Assembly (NCBI RefSeq): GCF_900103985.1
Contig: NZ_FNIE01000011.1
Coordinates: 62,001-126,000, forward strand
Direction: 5' to 3'
DNA length: 64,000 bases
Origin: Actinacidiphila guanduensis
GTDB taxonomy: Bacteria > Actinomycetota > Actinomycetes > Streptomycetales > Streptomycetaceae
The notes below the pieces were generated by a model. The model made no database searches, had not been told where the DNA came from, and saw nothing but the letters and a program-made list of their open reading frames with translations. The position numbers and the translations under genes were made by a program. Position 1 is the first letter of the stretch, and the number at the start of each line of letters is the position of its first letter. This document shows positions 15,848-25,212 of this stretch, one piece after another.

Positions 15848-17182
15848 GTGGCCCCGAAGACGCCGAATGTCTGCATGGAAGCCTTACTGCGCGAATCCGG
15901 CTGGACGTACGCGAGTTTCGTCATGGCCGTGAACCGGATCGGGACCGAGGTGGGCCATCCCACCAGCTACGACGAGTCCGCGGTGCACCACTGGCTGAAG
16001 GGCACGGTGCCGCGCAAGGAAGCGCGAGCCGCCATCGTCGAGGCGATGTCACGGCGACTTTTCCGGCCGGTCACCTACGAAGAGGCGGGCTTCCCGGCCC
16101 CCGTCGGCCACGGTGCTGCCCTGGGTACGGTAGAAGGGCTGATCGACCTGGGGAGGCAGGACATGGATCCGTCTCGTAGGAGCGTTCTGGGCGCTGCGCT
16201 CTTCTCCGTCGCCATCACCATCCCGGACTGGCCGGACGTCGTCGGCCGCGCCGAGGCGTTCTCGGCAGGAGTGGTCACGCACATCGGCATGGGCGAAGTG
16301 CAGATGGTACAGGCGATGACCGAGCGAGTGAGCGACCTGGACGATCAGTTCGGCGGTCGGCACGCCCGTCCGATGGCTGCCGCGTTCCTTGTGAACACCG
16401 TGGCGGGTTACTTGAGAGCCGAAGCGCCCAGCCATGTCCGCAAGGCGATGATGTCAGCGGCGGCGGACCTCTGCTACCTCACCGGTTACATGGCGGTGGA
16501 CGAGGGACTTCACGGGCTCGCGCAGCGCTACTACCTCAAGGCCCTGGAGTTGGCCGGGGCAGCAGACGATCACCTCACTTACTGCACGACCCTACGCGGA
16601 ATGTCCGTGCAGGCCGTCGACCTCGGGCATGGACGGCAAGCCATGCGGCTGGCCGACGCTGCTGCGGCAGCCTCGCCCCAGGCAGGTCCGCGGATGCGGG
16701 CGTTCCTTGCCGGACAGCAGGCTCATTCGGCAGCCCAGTTGGGAAACTCCGCGGCGGCGATCCGCTTCATGAGCCAGGCGGAGAGGGCCATGGACGTAGC
16801 GGAATCGCAGTCCAAAGCCTTCGGTTCCTACGACCCGGCCGCCTTGATGTACCACCTCTCACAGGTCCGGCACGAACTCAACGACAAGGCCGGTGCTGTG
16901 CAGGCGATGCGGGAGTCGACAAAGATCGCGTTCCCCCACTACAGAAGGACCCGGGTCCGTCACTTGAGCCTGACGGCCGAACGACAGCTCGATGTCGGAC
17001 AACTCGAAGCCGCGTGTGAGTCCTGGAACGCCGCCCTCAATGACTATCCGCTGGTCCAGTCGGGGAGGTGCGACGAGAAGATGAGCATCATGGTCTCTCG
17101 GCTCTCTCCGCATGCAAAGAACAGGCAGGTGCAGGCGCTCTTCCGGCGGGCCCAAGCGGCGGGGGTACGCGTCGGGGCCTGA
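15848..17182 (+). CDS. XRE/TPR-like transcriptional regulator next to the RiPP genes
   Basis: 444 residues from GTG with CGGGAG five bases upstream. The N-terminal 80 residues (MEALLRESGWTYASFVMAVNRIG, then HHWLKGTVPRKEARAAIVEAMSRRL) look like an atypical Cro/XRE-type DNA-binding domain. Residues 95-440 are all-helical with tetratricopeptide-like repeats (AQRYYLKALELAGAADDHLTY, AMRLADAAAAASPQAGPRMRAF), as in peptide-sensing actinobacterial regulators. An internal segment MDPSRRSVLGAALFSVAI mimics a Tat signal but lies near residue 110, so export is unlikely. Divergent placement suggests it controls tgmABC. Confidence 0.75.
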   Translation: MAPKTPNVCMEALLRESGWTYASFVMAVNRIGTEVGHPTSYDESAVHHWLKGTVPRKEARAAIVEAMSRRLFRPVTYEEAGFPAPVGHGAALGTVEGLIDLGRQDMDPSRRSVLGAALFSVAITIPDWPDVVGRAEAFSAGVVTHIGMGEVQMVQAMTERVSDLDDQFGGRHARPMAAAFLVNTVAGYLRAEAPSHVRKAMMSAAADLCYLTGYMAVDEGLHGLAQRYYLKALELAGAADDHLTYCTTLRGMSVQAVDLGHGRQAMRLADAAAAASPQAGPRMRAFLAGQQAHSAAQLGNSAAAIRFMSQAERAMDVAESQSKAFGSYDPAALMYHLSQVRHELNDKAGAVQAMRESTKIAFPHYRRTRVRHLSLTAERQLDVGQLEAACESWNAALNDYPLVQSGRCDEKMSIMVSRLSPHAKNRQVQALFRRAQAAGVRVGA

Positions 17183-17277
17183 GTGGGTGCCGGAGGGCGG
17201 GCGCCCGGATGAGGGGCGGCTGGGGGCCGGGGAAAACCTGTTCGCGGGGCGGGAGTCGGTGTTGGTACGTTCGGCGC

Positions 17278-18012
17278 GTGGCGAAACTCAATCAGATCAT
17301 CGCAGTGGAGAAGGGCGTCAAGTCGAAGGCGCAGCAGGAGCTGACGGCTGCTCATCACGACCTGCAGAAGCCCGCGCTGCTGTCGGGGATCGCGCGGACG
17401 TACCAGCCCAAGGACGAGGAGGGCGAGCAACTGCCGCCCGAGTCCACCCGGGTGCAGCTGAAGGCCGAGCAGGTGCTCAAGGCGACGGCCGCCACCCTCA
17501 CCCGCCTCTTCGACGTCACCGCCACCAAGGACTGGGCGAACTGCGAGGCCCGCGCCGACGTCACCGTCGACGGTCGCGCCCTGCTGCGCGACGTACCCGT
17601 CTCGTACCTGCTCTTCCTGGAGAAGCAGCTCACCGACCTGCACACCTTCGTCCGCAAGCTGCCCGTGCTGGACGCCGCCGAGGCGTGGACGCCCGACCCT
17701 TCCAGTGACGCCTGGAAGACCGAGCCGGTGCGCACCATCCGCACCAAGAAGGTGCCGCGCAACCACGTGAAGGCCGAGGCCACCGAGAAGCACCCGGCGC
17801 AGGTCGAGGTGTACTACGAGGACATCGCCGTGGGCTACTGGACCACCGTGAAGTTCTCCGGCGCGCTGCCGGCCCAGCGGATCAACGAGCTGGCCGAGCG
17901 GGTGGAGAAGCTGCAGCAGGCGGTGAAGTTCGCCCGCGAGGAGGCCAACGGCGCCGAGGTCACCGACCAGCGGATCGGCGACGCCGTGTTCGGCTACCTC
18001 CTGGGGGCGTGA
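17278..18012 (+). CDS. Conserved protein of unknown function upstream of permuted tRNA modules
   Basis: 244 residues from GTG (MAKLNQIIAVEKGVKSKAQQ). No close ribosome site is visible. The protein is soluble and charged: a helical N-terminus (TAAHHDLQKPALLSGIARTY), an acidic turn QPKDEEGEQLPPEST, a central YLLFLEKQLTDLHTFVRKLPVLDAAEAW, then TEPVRTIRTKKVPRNHVKAEATEKHPAQVEVYYEDIAVGYWTTV and a helical tail. I recall it as a highly conserved actinobacterial family also found in mobile or phage contexts (possibly DUF7873), without known function. Its stop is about 90 bases from the first tRNA-like module, after a strong hairpin. Confidence 0.8.
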   Translation: MAKLNQIIAVEKGVKSKAQQELTAAHHDLQKPALLSGIARTYQPKDEEGEQLPPESTRVQLKAEQVLKATAATLTRLFDVTATKDWANCEARADVTVDGRALLRDVPVSYLLFLEKQLTDLHTFVRKLPVLDAAEAWTPDPSSDAWKTEPVRTIRTKKVPRNHVKAEATEKHPAQVEVYYEDIAVGYWTTVKFSGALPAQRINELAERVEKLQQAVKFAREEANGAEVTDQRIGDAVFGYLLGA

Positions 18013-18028
18013 GGCCCCTGACCGGACT

Positions 18029-18055
18029 CCCCGCGCGCCGCTGCGGCGCGCGGGG
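18029..18055 (+). terminator. Perfect 12-bp hairpin after the conserved protein gene
   Basis: CCCCGCGCGCCG at 18029-18040, a CTG loop, and CGGCGCGCGGGG at 18044-18055. It lies 17 bases past the stop codon and has no T tract, as is usual in streptomycetes. It separates the gene from the tRNA-like region, so that region may have its own promoter or be a processed read-through product. Confidence 0.7.
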
Positions 18056-18100
18056 TGCGCGAGGAGCGCAAAGCTGAAGCTGAGCCTTGTCGTGACGAAA

Positions 18101-18180
18101 CGCGGTTCCCAGTGAGGGTTCGAATCCCTCCCCCGGCACACCACGCCGGGGTGGCCCAATCCTGGCAGAGGCAGACCGCG
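18101..18180 (+). tRNA. Circularly permuted tRNA-like module A (3' half, linker, 5' half)
   Basis: The parts of a tRNA are present in permuted order. The 3' half comes first: anticodon-stem side CGCGGTT (18101-18107), 6-nt variable region, T arm GAGGG / TTCGAAT / CCCTC (18114-18130), then acceptor CCCCGGC (18131-18137). A 7-nt linker ACACCAC follows. The 5' half then begins: acceptor GCCGGGG (18145-18151), TG, a D arm with GCC/GGC pairs and a GG-containing loop, and GACCGCG (18174-18180), which pairs with CGCGGTT allowing one G-T. Acceptor pairing is 7 of 7. Upstream GGAGCG (18063-18068) and CTGAG (18080-18084) can pair with downstream CGCTCC (18197-18202) and CTCAG (18187-18191). The anticodon cannot be read with confidence because the junction point is unknown. 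Confidence 0.65.
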
Positions 18181-18250
18181 GTGAACCTCAGACTCTCGCT
18201 CCAGATTCAGCACCTGCCGCCGATCGCCGGATCGACCGGCCACGGGCTGG

Positions 18251-18323
18251 GTCGTCAGGTGCGGGTTCAAATCCCGCCCGGGGCTCCACCTGCCCCGGTA
18301 GTTCAACGGCAGAACACGACGAC
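18251..18323 (+). tRNA. Circularly permuted tRNA-like module B (3' half, linker, 5' half)
   Basis: Same permuted order as module A. The 3' half is GTCGTC (18251-18256), variable bases, T arm GCGGG / TTCAAAT / CCCGC (18261-18277), acceptor CCGGGGC (18278-18284) and T at the discriminator position followed by an encoded CCA (18286-18288). After a linker of seven bases in total (TCCACCT), the 5' half starts GCCCCGG (18292-18298), TA, a canonical D arm GTTC / AACGGCA / GAAC (18301-18315), then GACGAC (18318-18323), which pairs with GTCGTC. U73 and the D arm resemble bacterial tRNA-Gly. Flanks can also pair: GGCCAC (18238-18243) with GTGGCC (18337-18342), and GCCGG with CCGGC further out. Anticodon unresolved. 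Confidence 0.68.
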
Positions 18324-18369
18324 ATCACGCTGACCTGTGGCCTCAAGTGTGCCGGCGTGACGATGGGGC

Positions 18370-18407
18370 GGCCCCTCAGGGGCCCGGGGCCTGGACATGT
18401 CCCCGGG
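18370..18407 (+). terminator. Overlapping hairpins downstream of the tRNA-like modules
   Basis: GGCCCC / GGGGCC (18370-18375 with 18379-18384, TCA loop) overlaps an alternative stem CCCGGGG / CCCCGGG (18383-18389 with 18401-18407). One or other would end transcripts of the tRNA-like region. Confidence 0.5.
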
Positions 18408-18483
18408 TCCCGCTCCTTGCCCGAGAGGGTCTCCCGTACGGCTTTCGTACGACTTTCCTACGATCACACCGGCTGCGGCTCAC

Positions 18484-18575
18484 TACGAAGGCCCACCACA
18501 TACGGCCCACCCGATACGGCCCACCGCGAAGTCCCACCACGTACCACCCACCGGATACGGCCCACCGCGTACGGC
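18484..18575. repeat. Degenerate tandem repeat of a TACGGCCCACC unit
   Basis: About six imperfect copies spaced 13-27 bases apart, for example at 18501, 18515 and 18556, with variants TACGAAGGCCCACC and TACCACCCACC. It lies between the tRNA-like region and the methyltransferase gene. It could be a mini-satellite or a cluster of binding sites; nothing else is seen between 18408 and 18625. Confidence 0.6.
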
Positions 18576-18625
18576 GAACGCCGCTTTCCGCGTCGCCCCG
18601 CCCAGGCCATACCCTTGACCGCACG

Positions 18626-19792
18626 ATGGACCGATTCACCTCGCCGTGGGGCGATCTCGACCTGACCCGCTTCCCCGACGAGCCGCGGGAGCAGCTGCGC
18701 GCCTACGACGCCGCCGACGCGTACGTCCTGGACCACCTCGCCGAGAACGCGGTGAGCGGTGCGACCGGCACCCTCGTGGTGATCGGCGACCGCTGGGGCG
18801 CCCTGACCACGGCCCTGGCCGCGCACCTGCCGACGGCCCCCACCCTGGTCACCGACTCCTACCTCGCCCTGCGCGCCGCCGAGGCGAACCTGCGGCGCAA
18901 CGCCCCCGACCCGGCCACGCCCCTGCGGGCCCACCTGACCACCACCCGCGACGAGCTGCCCACCCGGATCGACATCGCCGTCGTCCGCGTACCCAAGAGC
19001 CTGGCCCTGCTGGAGGACCAGCTGCACCGGCTCGCCCCCGCGCTGCACGCGGGCTCCACCGTCGTCGGCACCGGCATGACCGCCGAGATCCACACCTCCA
19101 CGCTCGCCCTCTTCGAGCAGATCATCGGACCGACGACCACCTCGCTCGCCCGCCGCAAGGCCCGCCTGATCTTCGCCGCCCCGGACCCGCAGCTCACCCG
19201 CCCCGCCAACCCCTGGCCGCTGCGCTACGACCTCCCCGCCGGCATCGGCCCCATGGCTGGCCGCCGAGTCACCAACCACGCGGGCGTCTTCTGCGCCGAC
19301 CGGCTCGACCCCGGCACCCGGCTGCTCCTCGCGCACCTGCCCTCCCGCGGCGGCCCCGAGCAGGTCGTGGACCTCGGCTGCGGCAACGGCGTCCTCGGCA
19401 CCGCGGCCGCACTCGCCAACCCCGCGGCCGAGGTGCTCTTCACCGACGAGTCCTACCAGGCGGTGGCCTCGGCCGAGGAGACGTTCCGGGCCAACGCCGA
19501 GCCGGGTACGAAGGCGCGCTTCACCGTCGCCGACGCGCTCACCGCCGTACCGCCGGGCAGCGTCGACCTCGTCCTGAACAACCCGCCCTTCCACTCCCAC
19601 CGCGCCACCACCGACGCGACGGCCCACCGCATGTTCAAGGGCGCCCGCGCCGCCCTGCGCCCCGGCGGCGAGCTCTACGTCGTCGGCAACCGCCACCTCG
19701 GCTACCACACGGCACTGCGCCGCCTCTTCGGCTCCTGCGAAGTCCTCTCCGCCCACCCCAAGTTCGTGGTCCTGAAAGCCACCAAGCGGTGA
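18626..19792 (+). CDS. Class I methyltransferase (RlmG/RsmC-like rRNA guanine N2-methyltransferase)
   Basis: 388 residues. Two tandem domains: an N-terminal degenerate methyltransferase half (TLVVIGDRWGALTTALAAHL) and a catalytic C-terminal half with SAM motif I VVDLGCGNGVLGTAAAL, LFTDESYQAVASAEETFRAN, and the catalytic NPPF box VLNNPPFHSH. That doubled architecture and NPPF are characteristic of RlmG/RsmC enzymes, which methylate guanine N2 in 23S or 16S rRNA. Which rRNA position is modified cannot be told. Ends YVVGNRHLGYHTALRRLFG, typical of RlmG/RsmC. Monocistronic, followed by a strong terminator. Confidence 0.88.
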   Translation: MDRFTSPWGDLDLTRFPDEPREQLRAYDAADAYVLDHLAENAVSGATGTLVVIGDRWGALTTALAAHLPTAPTLVTDSYLALRAAEANLRRNAPDPATPLRAHLTTTRDELPTRIDIAVVRVPKSLALLEDQLHRLAPALHAGSTVVGTGMTAEIHTSTLALFEQIIGPTTTSLARRKARLIFAAPDPQLTRPANPWPLRYDLPAGIGPMAGRRVTNHAGVFCADRLDPGTRLLLAHLPSRGGPEQVVDLGCGNGVLGTAAALANPAAEVLFTDESYQAVASAEETFRANAEPGTKARFTVADALTAVPPGSVDLVLNNPPFHSHRATTDATAHRMFKGARAALRPGGELYVVGNRHLGYHTALRRLFGSCEVLSAHPKFVVLKATKR

Positions 19793-19922
19793 AGCGAGCA
19801 CAACAGGCGAGGTGAGCACGAAGGGTACCGAAAGGGGCCCTGGGCTCGCCGGCGCCAGCCAAGGGTCCCCGCGCCAGCCCTGGGTCCCCCGCGCCAAGGG
19901 AGTTGGGCGCCCTCAAAGGGAA

Positions 19923-19958
19923 GTGGGGCACCCCCCCGCGCAAAAGGGGGTGCCCCAC
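19923..19958. terminator. Bidirectional 13-bp terminator hairpin
   Basis: GTGGGGCACCCCC (19923-19935) pairs perfectly with GGGGGTGCCCCAC (19946-19958). It ends just before the convergent isocitrate dehydrogenase stop, with A/T-containing loop bases. It probably serves both convergent genes. Confidence 0.85.
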
Positions 19959-19966
19959 AGGTCCCG

Positions 19967-22183
<2,217 letters not shown>

Positions 22184-22213
22184 CGGTTGCTCTCCGTCCA
22201 GTCTCCAACATTG

Positions 22214-22230
22214 CTTGATATCAAGATATC
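22214..22230. promoter_or_regulatory. Palindromic operator candidate upstream of icd
   Basis: CTTGATATCAAG (22214-22225) is a perfect 12-bp palindrome, directly followed by a second GATATC (22225-22230). It is AT-rich in GC-rich DNA and lies just before the icd start. The regulator is unknown; no regulator gene is adjacent. Confidence 0.5.
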
Positions 22231-22361
22231 CCCTCCGGGGGGCACGGGGGTTCGAGGGCACCCCGAGCTGTGGACGGGCAGGTGCGCCTGTCCTCCCCGC
22301 GAGGGCCCGTGGGCGGAGCCGTGGGGACCGGGAGCGACGGGTGCCGGTGGCCCGCCAGGGG

Positions 22362-23537
22362 CTATCCGGTGGGAGGCCGGTCGGTGGTGACCGCGTCGAA
22401 GGGGGCGGCGCCGTGGTAGTTGAGCTGGAGGGTCGGCTGGTCGTCGAAGGCGAGGTAGGGGTCGTAGGGGGACACGTCCTCCGAGGTGTCCATGGGAGCG
22501 TGCTGCCAGGCGTGCGCGGGTGCGCTCGGGGCCACCGGCCGGCCGGCGGGGGCGGGCTGCGGGAGTCCGCCGGCGGCACGGGAAGCGGGCACCGGTTGCG
22601 GTGCGCCCTTGCGGTGCCTGCCCTGCGGGCGGCCGCGGCCGCCGCTGGTGATCGCGGCCACAACGCCGGCGATGACGAGGACCAGGCCGGGCACGGTGCC
22701 GGGGTTGAGTCGCTGGCCCATCAGCCACCACGCGGCCAGGGCCGCGACGGGCGTCTCCAGCAGGAGGACGACGCTGGTGGTCGTCGCCGAGACCCGGCCG
22801 AGGACGAAGTTCAGCGAGCCGAGGCCCAGGAGCTGGGGCAGCACCAGGAGCCCGAGCAGCGAGAGCCGGGTGGAGGCGTCGAAGCCGGTGAGCGCGGTGT
22901 GGGAGACGAGGCAGAAGGCCATGAGTTCCAGCGCGCAGACGAAGGAGCTGAGGGCCGAGTACAAGGGGGTGCTGAGCGAGGTGCGGGCGTGGGCGCTGAG
23001 CGCGGTGTAGCCGGCCTGCGCGACGGCTCCCGCGAGAGCGAGCGTGTCACCGAGGAGGGCGGTGCCGCCGGAGCTGATGTCGACGCCGCTCGCCGCCGCC
23101 ACGCCCACCACCGAGACGCCGAGCCCCGCCCAGGTCTTGCGGGGAGTGCGCACTCCCCCGGCGGCCGCGATGAGGGCCTGCCACAGCGGCTGGGTGGCCA
23201 CCAGGGCGGTCGACATGGCGACCGAGGTCAGGTGGGTGCTGGTCATGAAGGTGGCGAAGTGGAGGGAGAGCGAGGTGGCGGCGAGGAAGCCGAAGGCCAG
23301 CGGGCGCCACTGGGCCCGCCGCAAGGCGCGGCGCTCGCCGCGGACGATCCGGACGGCCTCGCGGCGGCGCAGGAGGAGCAGCAGCGGCCCGAGGGTGGCG
23401 AAGCCGAGGGCGTTGCGCCAGAAGGCCAGGGCCAGCGGGGGCGCGGCGGCGTAGGCGGTGAGGGGGGCGGTGGCCGATATCGAGACCACCGTGACCGTCA
23501 TGGCGGCCACCGACAGGGGGTCGATCCTGGACTTCAT
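22362..23537 (-). CDS. EamA/DMT-family transporter
   Basis: 391 residues. Ten hydrophobic helices in two EamA-type halves: LSVAAMTVTVVSISATAPLTAYAAAPPLALAFWRNALG, FATFMTSTHLTSVAMSTALVATQPLWQALIAA, then GTALLGDTLALAGAVAQAGYTAL and SATTTSVVLLLETPVAALAAWWLMGQRLNPGTVPGLVLVIAGV. The duplicated E-TPV/P signature is visible. These are drug/metabolite exporters or importers; substrate unknown. A 100-residue hydrophilic Pro-rich C-terminal tail (after ITSGGRGRPQGRHRKG) is added. Transcribed away from a hydrolase gene. Confidence 0.87.
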   Translation of the reverse strand: MKSRIDPLSVAAMTVTVVSISATAPLTAYAAAPPLALAFWRNALGFATLGPLLLLLRRREAVRIVRGERRALRRAQWRPLAFGFLAATSLSLHFATFMTSTHLTSVAMSTALVATQPLWQALIAAAGGVRTPRKTWAGLGVSVVGVAAASGVDISSGGTALLGDTLALAGAVAQAGYTALSAHARTSLSTPLYSALSSFVCALELMAFCLVSHTALTGFDASTRLSLLGLLVLPQLLGLGSLNFVLGRVSATTTSVVLLLETPVAALAAWWLMGQRLNPGTVPGLVLVIAGVVAAITSGGRGRPQGRHRKGAPQPVPASRAAGGLPQPAPAGRPVAPSAPAHAWQHAPMDTSEDVSPYDPYLAFDDQPTLQLNYHGAAPFDAVTTDRPPTG

Positions 23538-23787
23538 GGGCGGTGCTCACCACCGGCTCGCGATGCCCGGCCGACGGCGGGGGCGCCGCCGCGCGGGGCG
23601 TCACCGGTGGTGTCGCGGTGGGGGGCTGGGTGAGGGGCAGAGTGGGGGGCAGGGCAGGCAGGGGGGAACACGCCGGGGACTCCTGGGACGTTCATGGGCT
23701 GGTGCGCGCGGCGGGCCGGCCCGCGAGGCGCCGCGGGCCGGGCCGCGGTCCTGCGTACGGGGCGCGCAGGACCGCGGCGGTGACCCC
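23538..23787. other. Gene-free G-rich spacer
   Basis: Between the EamA gene start and the hydrolase stop on the same strand. Strand asymmetry is marked (runs of G and GGGCAGG units on plus). No supported ORF or clear hairpin; it presumably carries the EamA promoter. Confidence 0.4.
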
Positions 23788-24606
23788 TCACTCGCTGTCG
23801 GCCTCGATGACCTCCTCGACGAAGGTCCCGATGGTGCCCAGCACCGAGCCGAGCTGCTCCACCTGGGGCAGGTGGCCGGCCTCCGCGATGGGGCGGAAGT
23901 GGCCGTTGGCGAAGGCCGACGCGTACATGCGCCCGTACTCGGGGGTGACCACGCAGTCCTCCTCGCCCCAGGCCACCAGGACCGGCACGGTGACCCGGTG
24001 CAGGCGGCGGCGCAGCTTGGGTGCGAACAGGAAGTGCTCGCCGGTGTAGAACGCGAGGACCTGCTGGTTGGCGGCCAGTACGGCACGCTGCTGGTCGCTG
24101 AGGGCGGACGGGTCGGGGCGCAGGGCCGGGTTGTGGAAGGCCAGCCGGCCGAAGGCGGCGGGCGACAGCGCGCGGGTGTCGGTGATCTGGGTCGCGTCGT
24201 CGGGGCGGATGCCGGTCGCGTTGAGCAGGGTGAGGGACATGATCCGGCCGCCGATGTCGCGCAGCGCCATCTCAGCGGCGATCCAGCCGCCGACGGAGTT
24301 GCCGATCACCATCACCTCGGTCAGGCCGAGTTCCTCGATCAGGTCGAGGTAGGCGTCGGCGAGGTCGGCGACCGAGTCCAGCCACGGCACCCGCGGGGTG
24401 CCGTCGAAGCCGGGGTGGGTCGGGCGCACCACGTAGGCGTGCTCGGAGAGCGCCGCGCCCAGGCCGGCCATCGTGCGCGGACCGCCGCCGCCGTGCAGGA
24501 GCAGCAGGCCCCTGCCCTTCGACTCGACCGCGTCGCCGTGCTCCTCGATGGTGATTTCGAGCCCGTTGCCCAGGTCGAGGGAGCGGGTCGTAGCAGCGTT
24601 GGCCAT
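23788..24606 (-). CDS. Alpha/beta hydrolase
   Basis: 272 residues. Alpha/beta-hydrolase fold with oxyanion motif LLLHGGGGPRTM, nucleophile elbow VIGNSVGGW (Ser in G-N-S-V-G), a late acid in VAWGEEDCVVTPEYG and the catalytic His in EAGHLPQVEQLG. The family includes haloperoxidase-like esterases and C-C bond hydrolases; the substrate cannot be assigned. ATG at 24606 has an AAGGAGAAACAG ribosome site. The upstream region holds a strong inverted-repeat operator, suggesting inducible expression. Confidence 0.88.
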   Translation of the reverse strand: MANAATTRSLDLGNGLEITIEEHGDAVESKGRGLLLLHGGGGPRTMAGLGAALSEHAYVVRPTHPGFDGTPRVPWLDSVADLADAYLDLIEELGLTEVMVIGNSVGGWIAAEMALRDIGGRIMSLTLLNATGIRPDDATQITDTRALSPAAFGRLAFHNPALRPDPSALSDQQRAVLAANQQVLAFYTGEHFLFAPKLRRRLHRVTVPVLVAWGEEDCVVTPEYGRMYASAFANGHFRPIAEAGHLPQVEQLGSVLGTIGTFVEEVIEADSE

Positions 24607-24938
24607 GAGACTGTTTCTCCTTCATGCGAGTTGACTTGCATGAAGGTATCGCCCTCGCACTCCTTATGCAAGTCCCCTCTCACGAAGAGGGTGGACGTGC
24701 GTAAAGGCGCAGGAGAGCACGAGGGAAGGGGGCAGAGCACAACGCGGCTTGCTGGCGGCCCGCCAGTGTGGGGAGCAGCGCGCATCCGCGGGGAGAAGGC
24801 CGTCCGTGCCCGTGCAGAAGGGCACGCTCCTTCCGCCCCCGCCGCGCGAGGGGCGCCGCAGGGGCTCGGGACAAATGGGAAACAGGTCAGGAGGTCAGCA
24901 GGAAGCGGGGTGCACCCGCCGGCCCCAGACCCAGGGGA
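24607..24938. other. 332-base intergenic region
   Basis: Contains the operator of the hydrolase at its left edge (listed separately). The remainder up to the DUF1059 stop shows no supported gene. Short frames on both strands are low-complexity Arg/Pro-rich. Confidence 0.4.
24619..24673. promoter_or_regulatory. Operator cluster of the hydrolase gene
   Basis: CCTTCATGC (24619-24627) and GCATGAAGG (24638-24646) form a perfect 9-bp inverted repeat with a 10-base spacer. ACTTGCAT (24634-24641) is mirrored by ATGCAAGT (24666-24673). The overlapping dyads, based on a TTGCAT core, lie 13-67 bases upstream of the ATG. They resemble TetR/MarR-type operators; no such regulator is adjacent. Confidence 0.6.
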
Positions 24939-25130
24939 TCAGGCGTGCTGCGGAACCTCGTCCTTCAAGGTCTGCCGGACCTGCTCGCGCAGCTCGGGGC
25001 TGTCCTCGTGGCCGTGCACCGACGCGGCGTGCTCGCTGGCGGCGCGGACCACTTCCTCCTCTTCACCGGAGATGGTGAGGGTGCAGTTCATCTCGCTCGG
25101 GAAGTCCCGGCAGTCGGCGACTTTGCGCAT
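24939..25130 (-). CDS. DUF1059 family small protein
   Basis: 63 residues. Opens MRKVADCRDFPSEMNCTLTISG with two cysteines in CRDFPSEMNC, then an acidic helix EEEEVVRAASEHAASVHGHEDSPELREQV. This matches DUF1059, small predicted globular proteins common in actinobacteria and archaea. The GGAGGTG site five bases before the ATG is strong. The two cysteines and two histidines could bind metal; function unknown. Confidence 0.88.
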   Translation of the reverse strand: MRKVADCRDFPSEMNCTLTISGEEEEVVRAASEHAASVHGHEDSPELREQVRQTLKDEVPQHA

Positions 25131-25212
25131 GACGCACCTCCTCGCTTCCCCAGCCTAGGACGGTGCCCGGCTCGGCGGGCGGTGCCGGCCGGGGTTCCCT
25201 CAGGCAACTCCT

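Noticed and set aside
16163..16220. Tat signal peptide in the RiPP regulator
   Set aside because: The RR motif is about 110 residues into the protein behind a DNA-binding-like domain. An internal start there would remove that domain.
17044..18306. Long minus-strand frame containing GRDLNPH and GRDSNPHWEP peptides
   Set aside because: These peptides are what antisense reading of tRNA T arms yields. They point to the tRNA-like modules and are not a protein gene.
18101..18345. Reading the region as two or three ordinary tRNA genes in normal order
   Set aside because: No normal-order pairing of acceptor strands exists. The 5' strand after each T arm matches the 3' strand before it, and the piece from 18145 to 18284 has mismatched acceptors (GCCGGGG with CCGGGGC).
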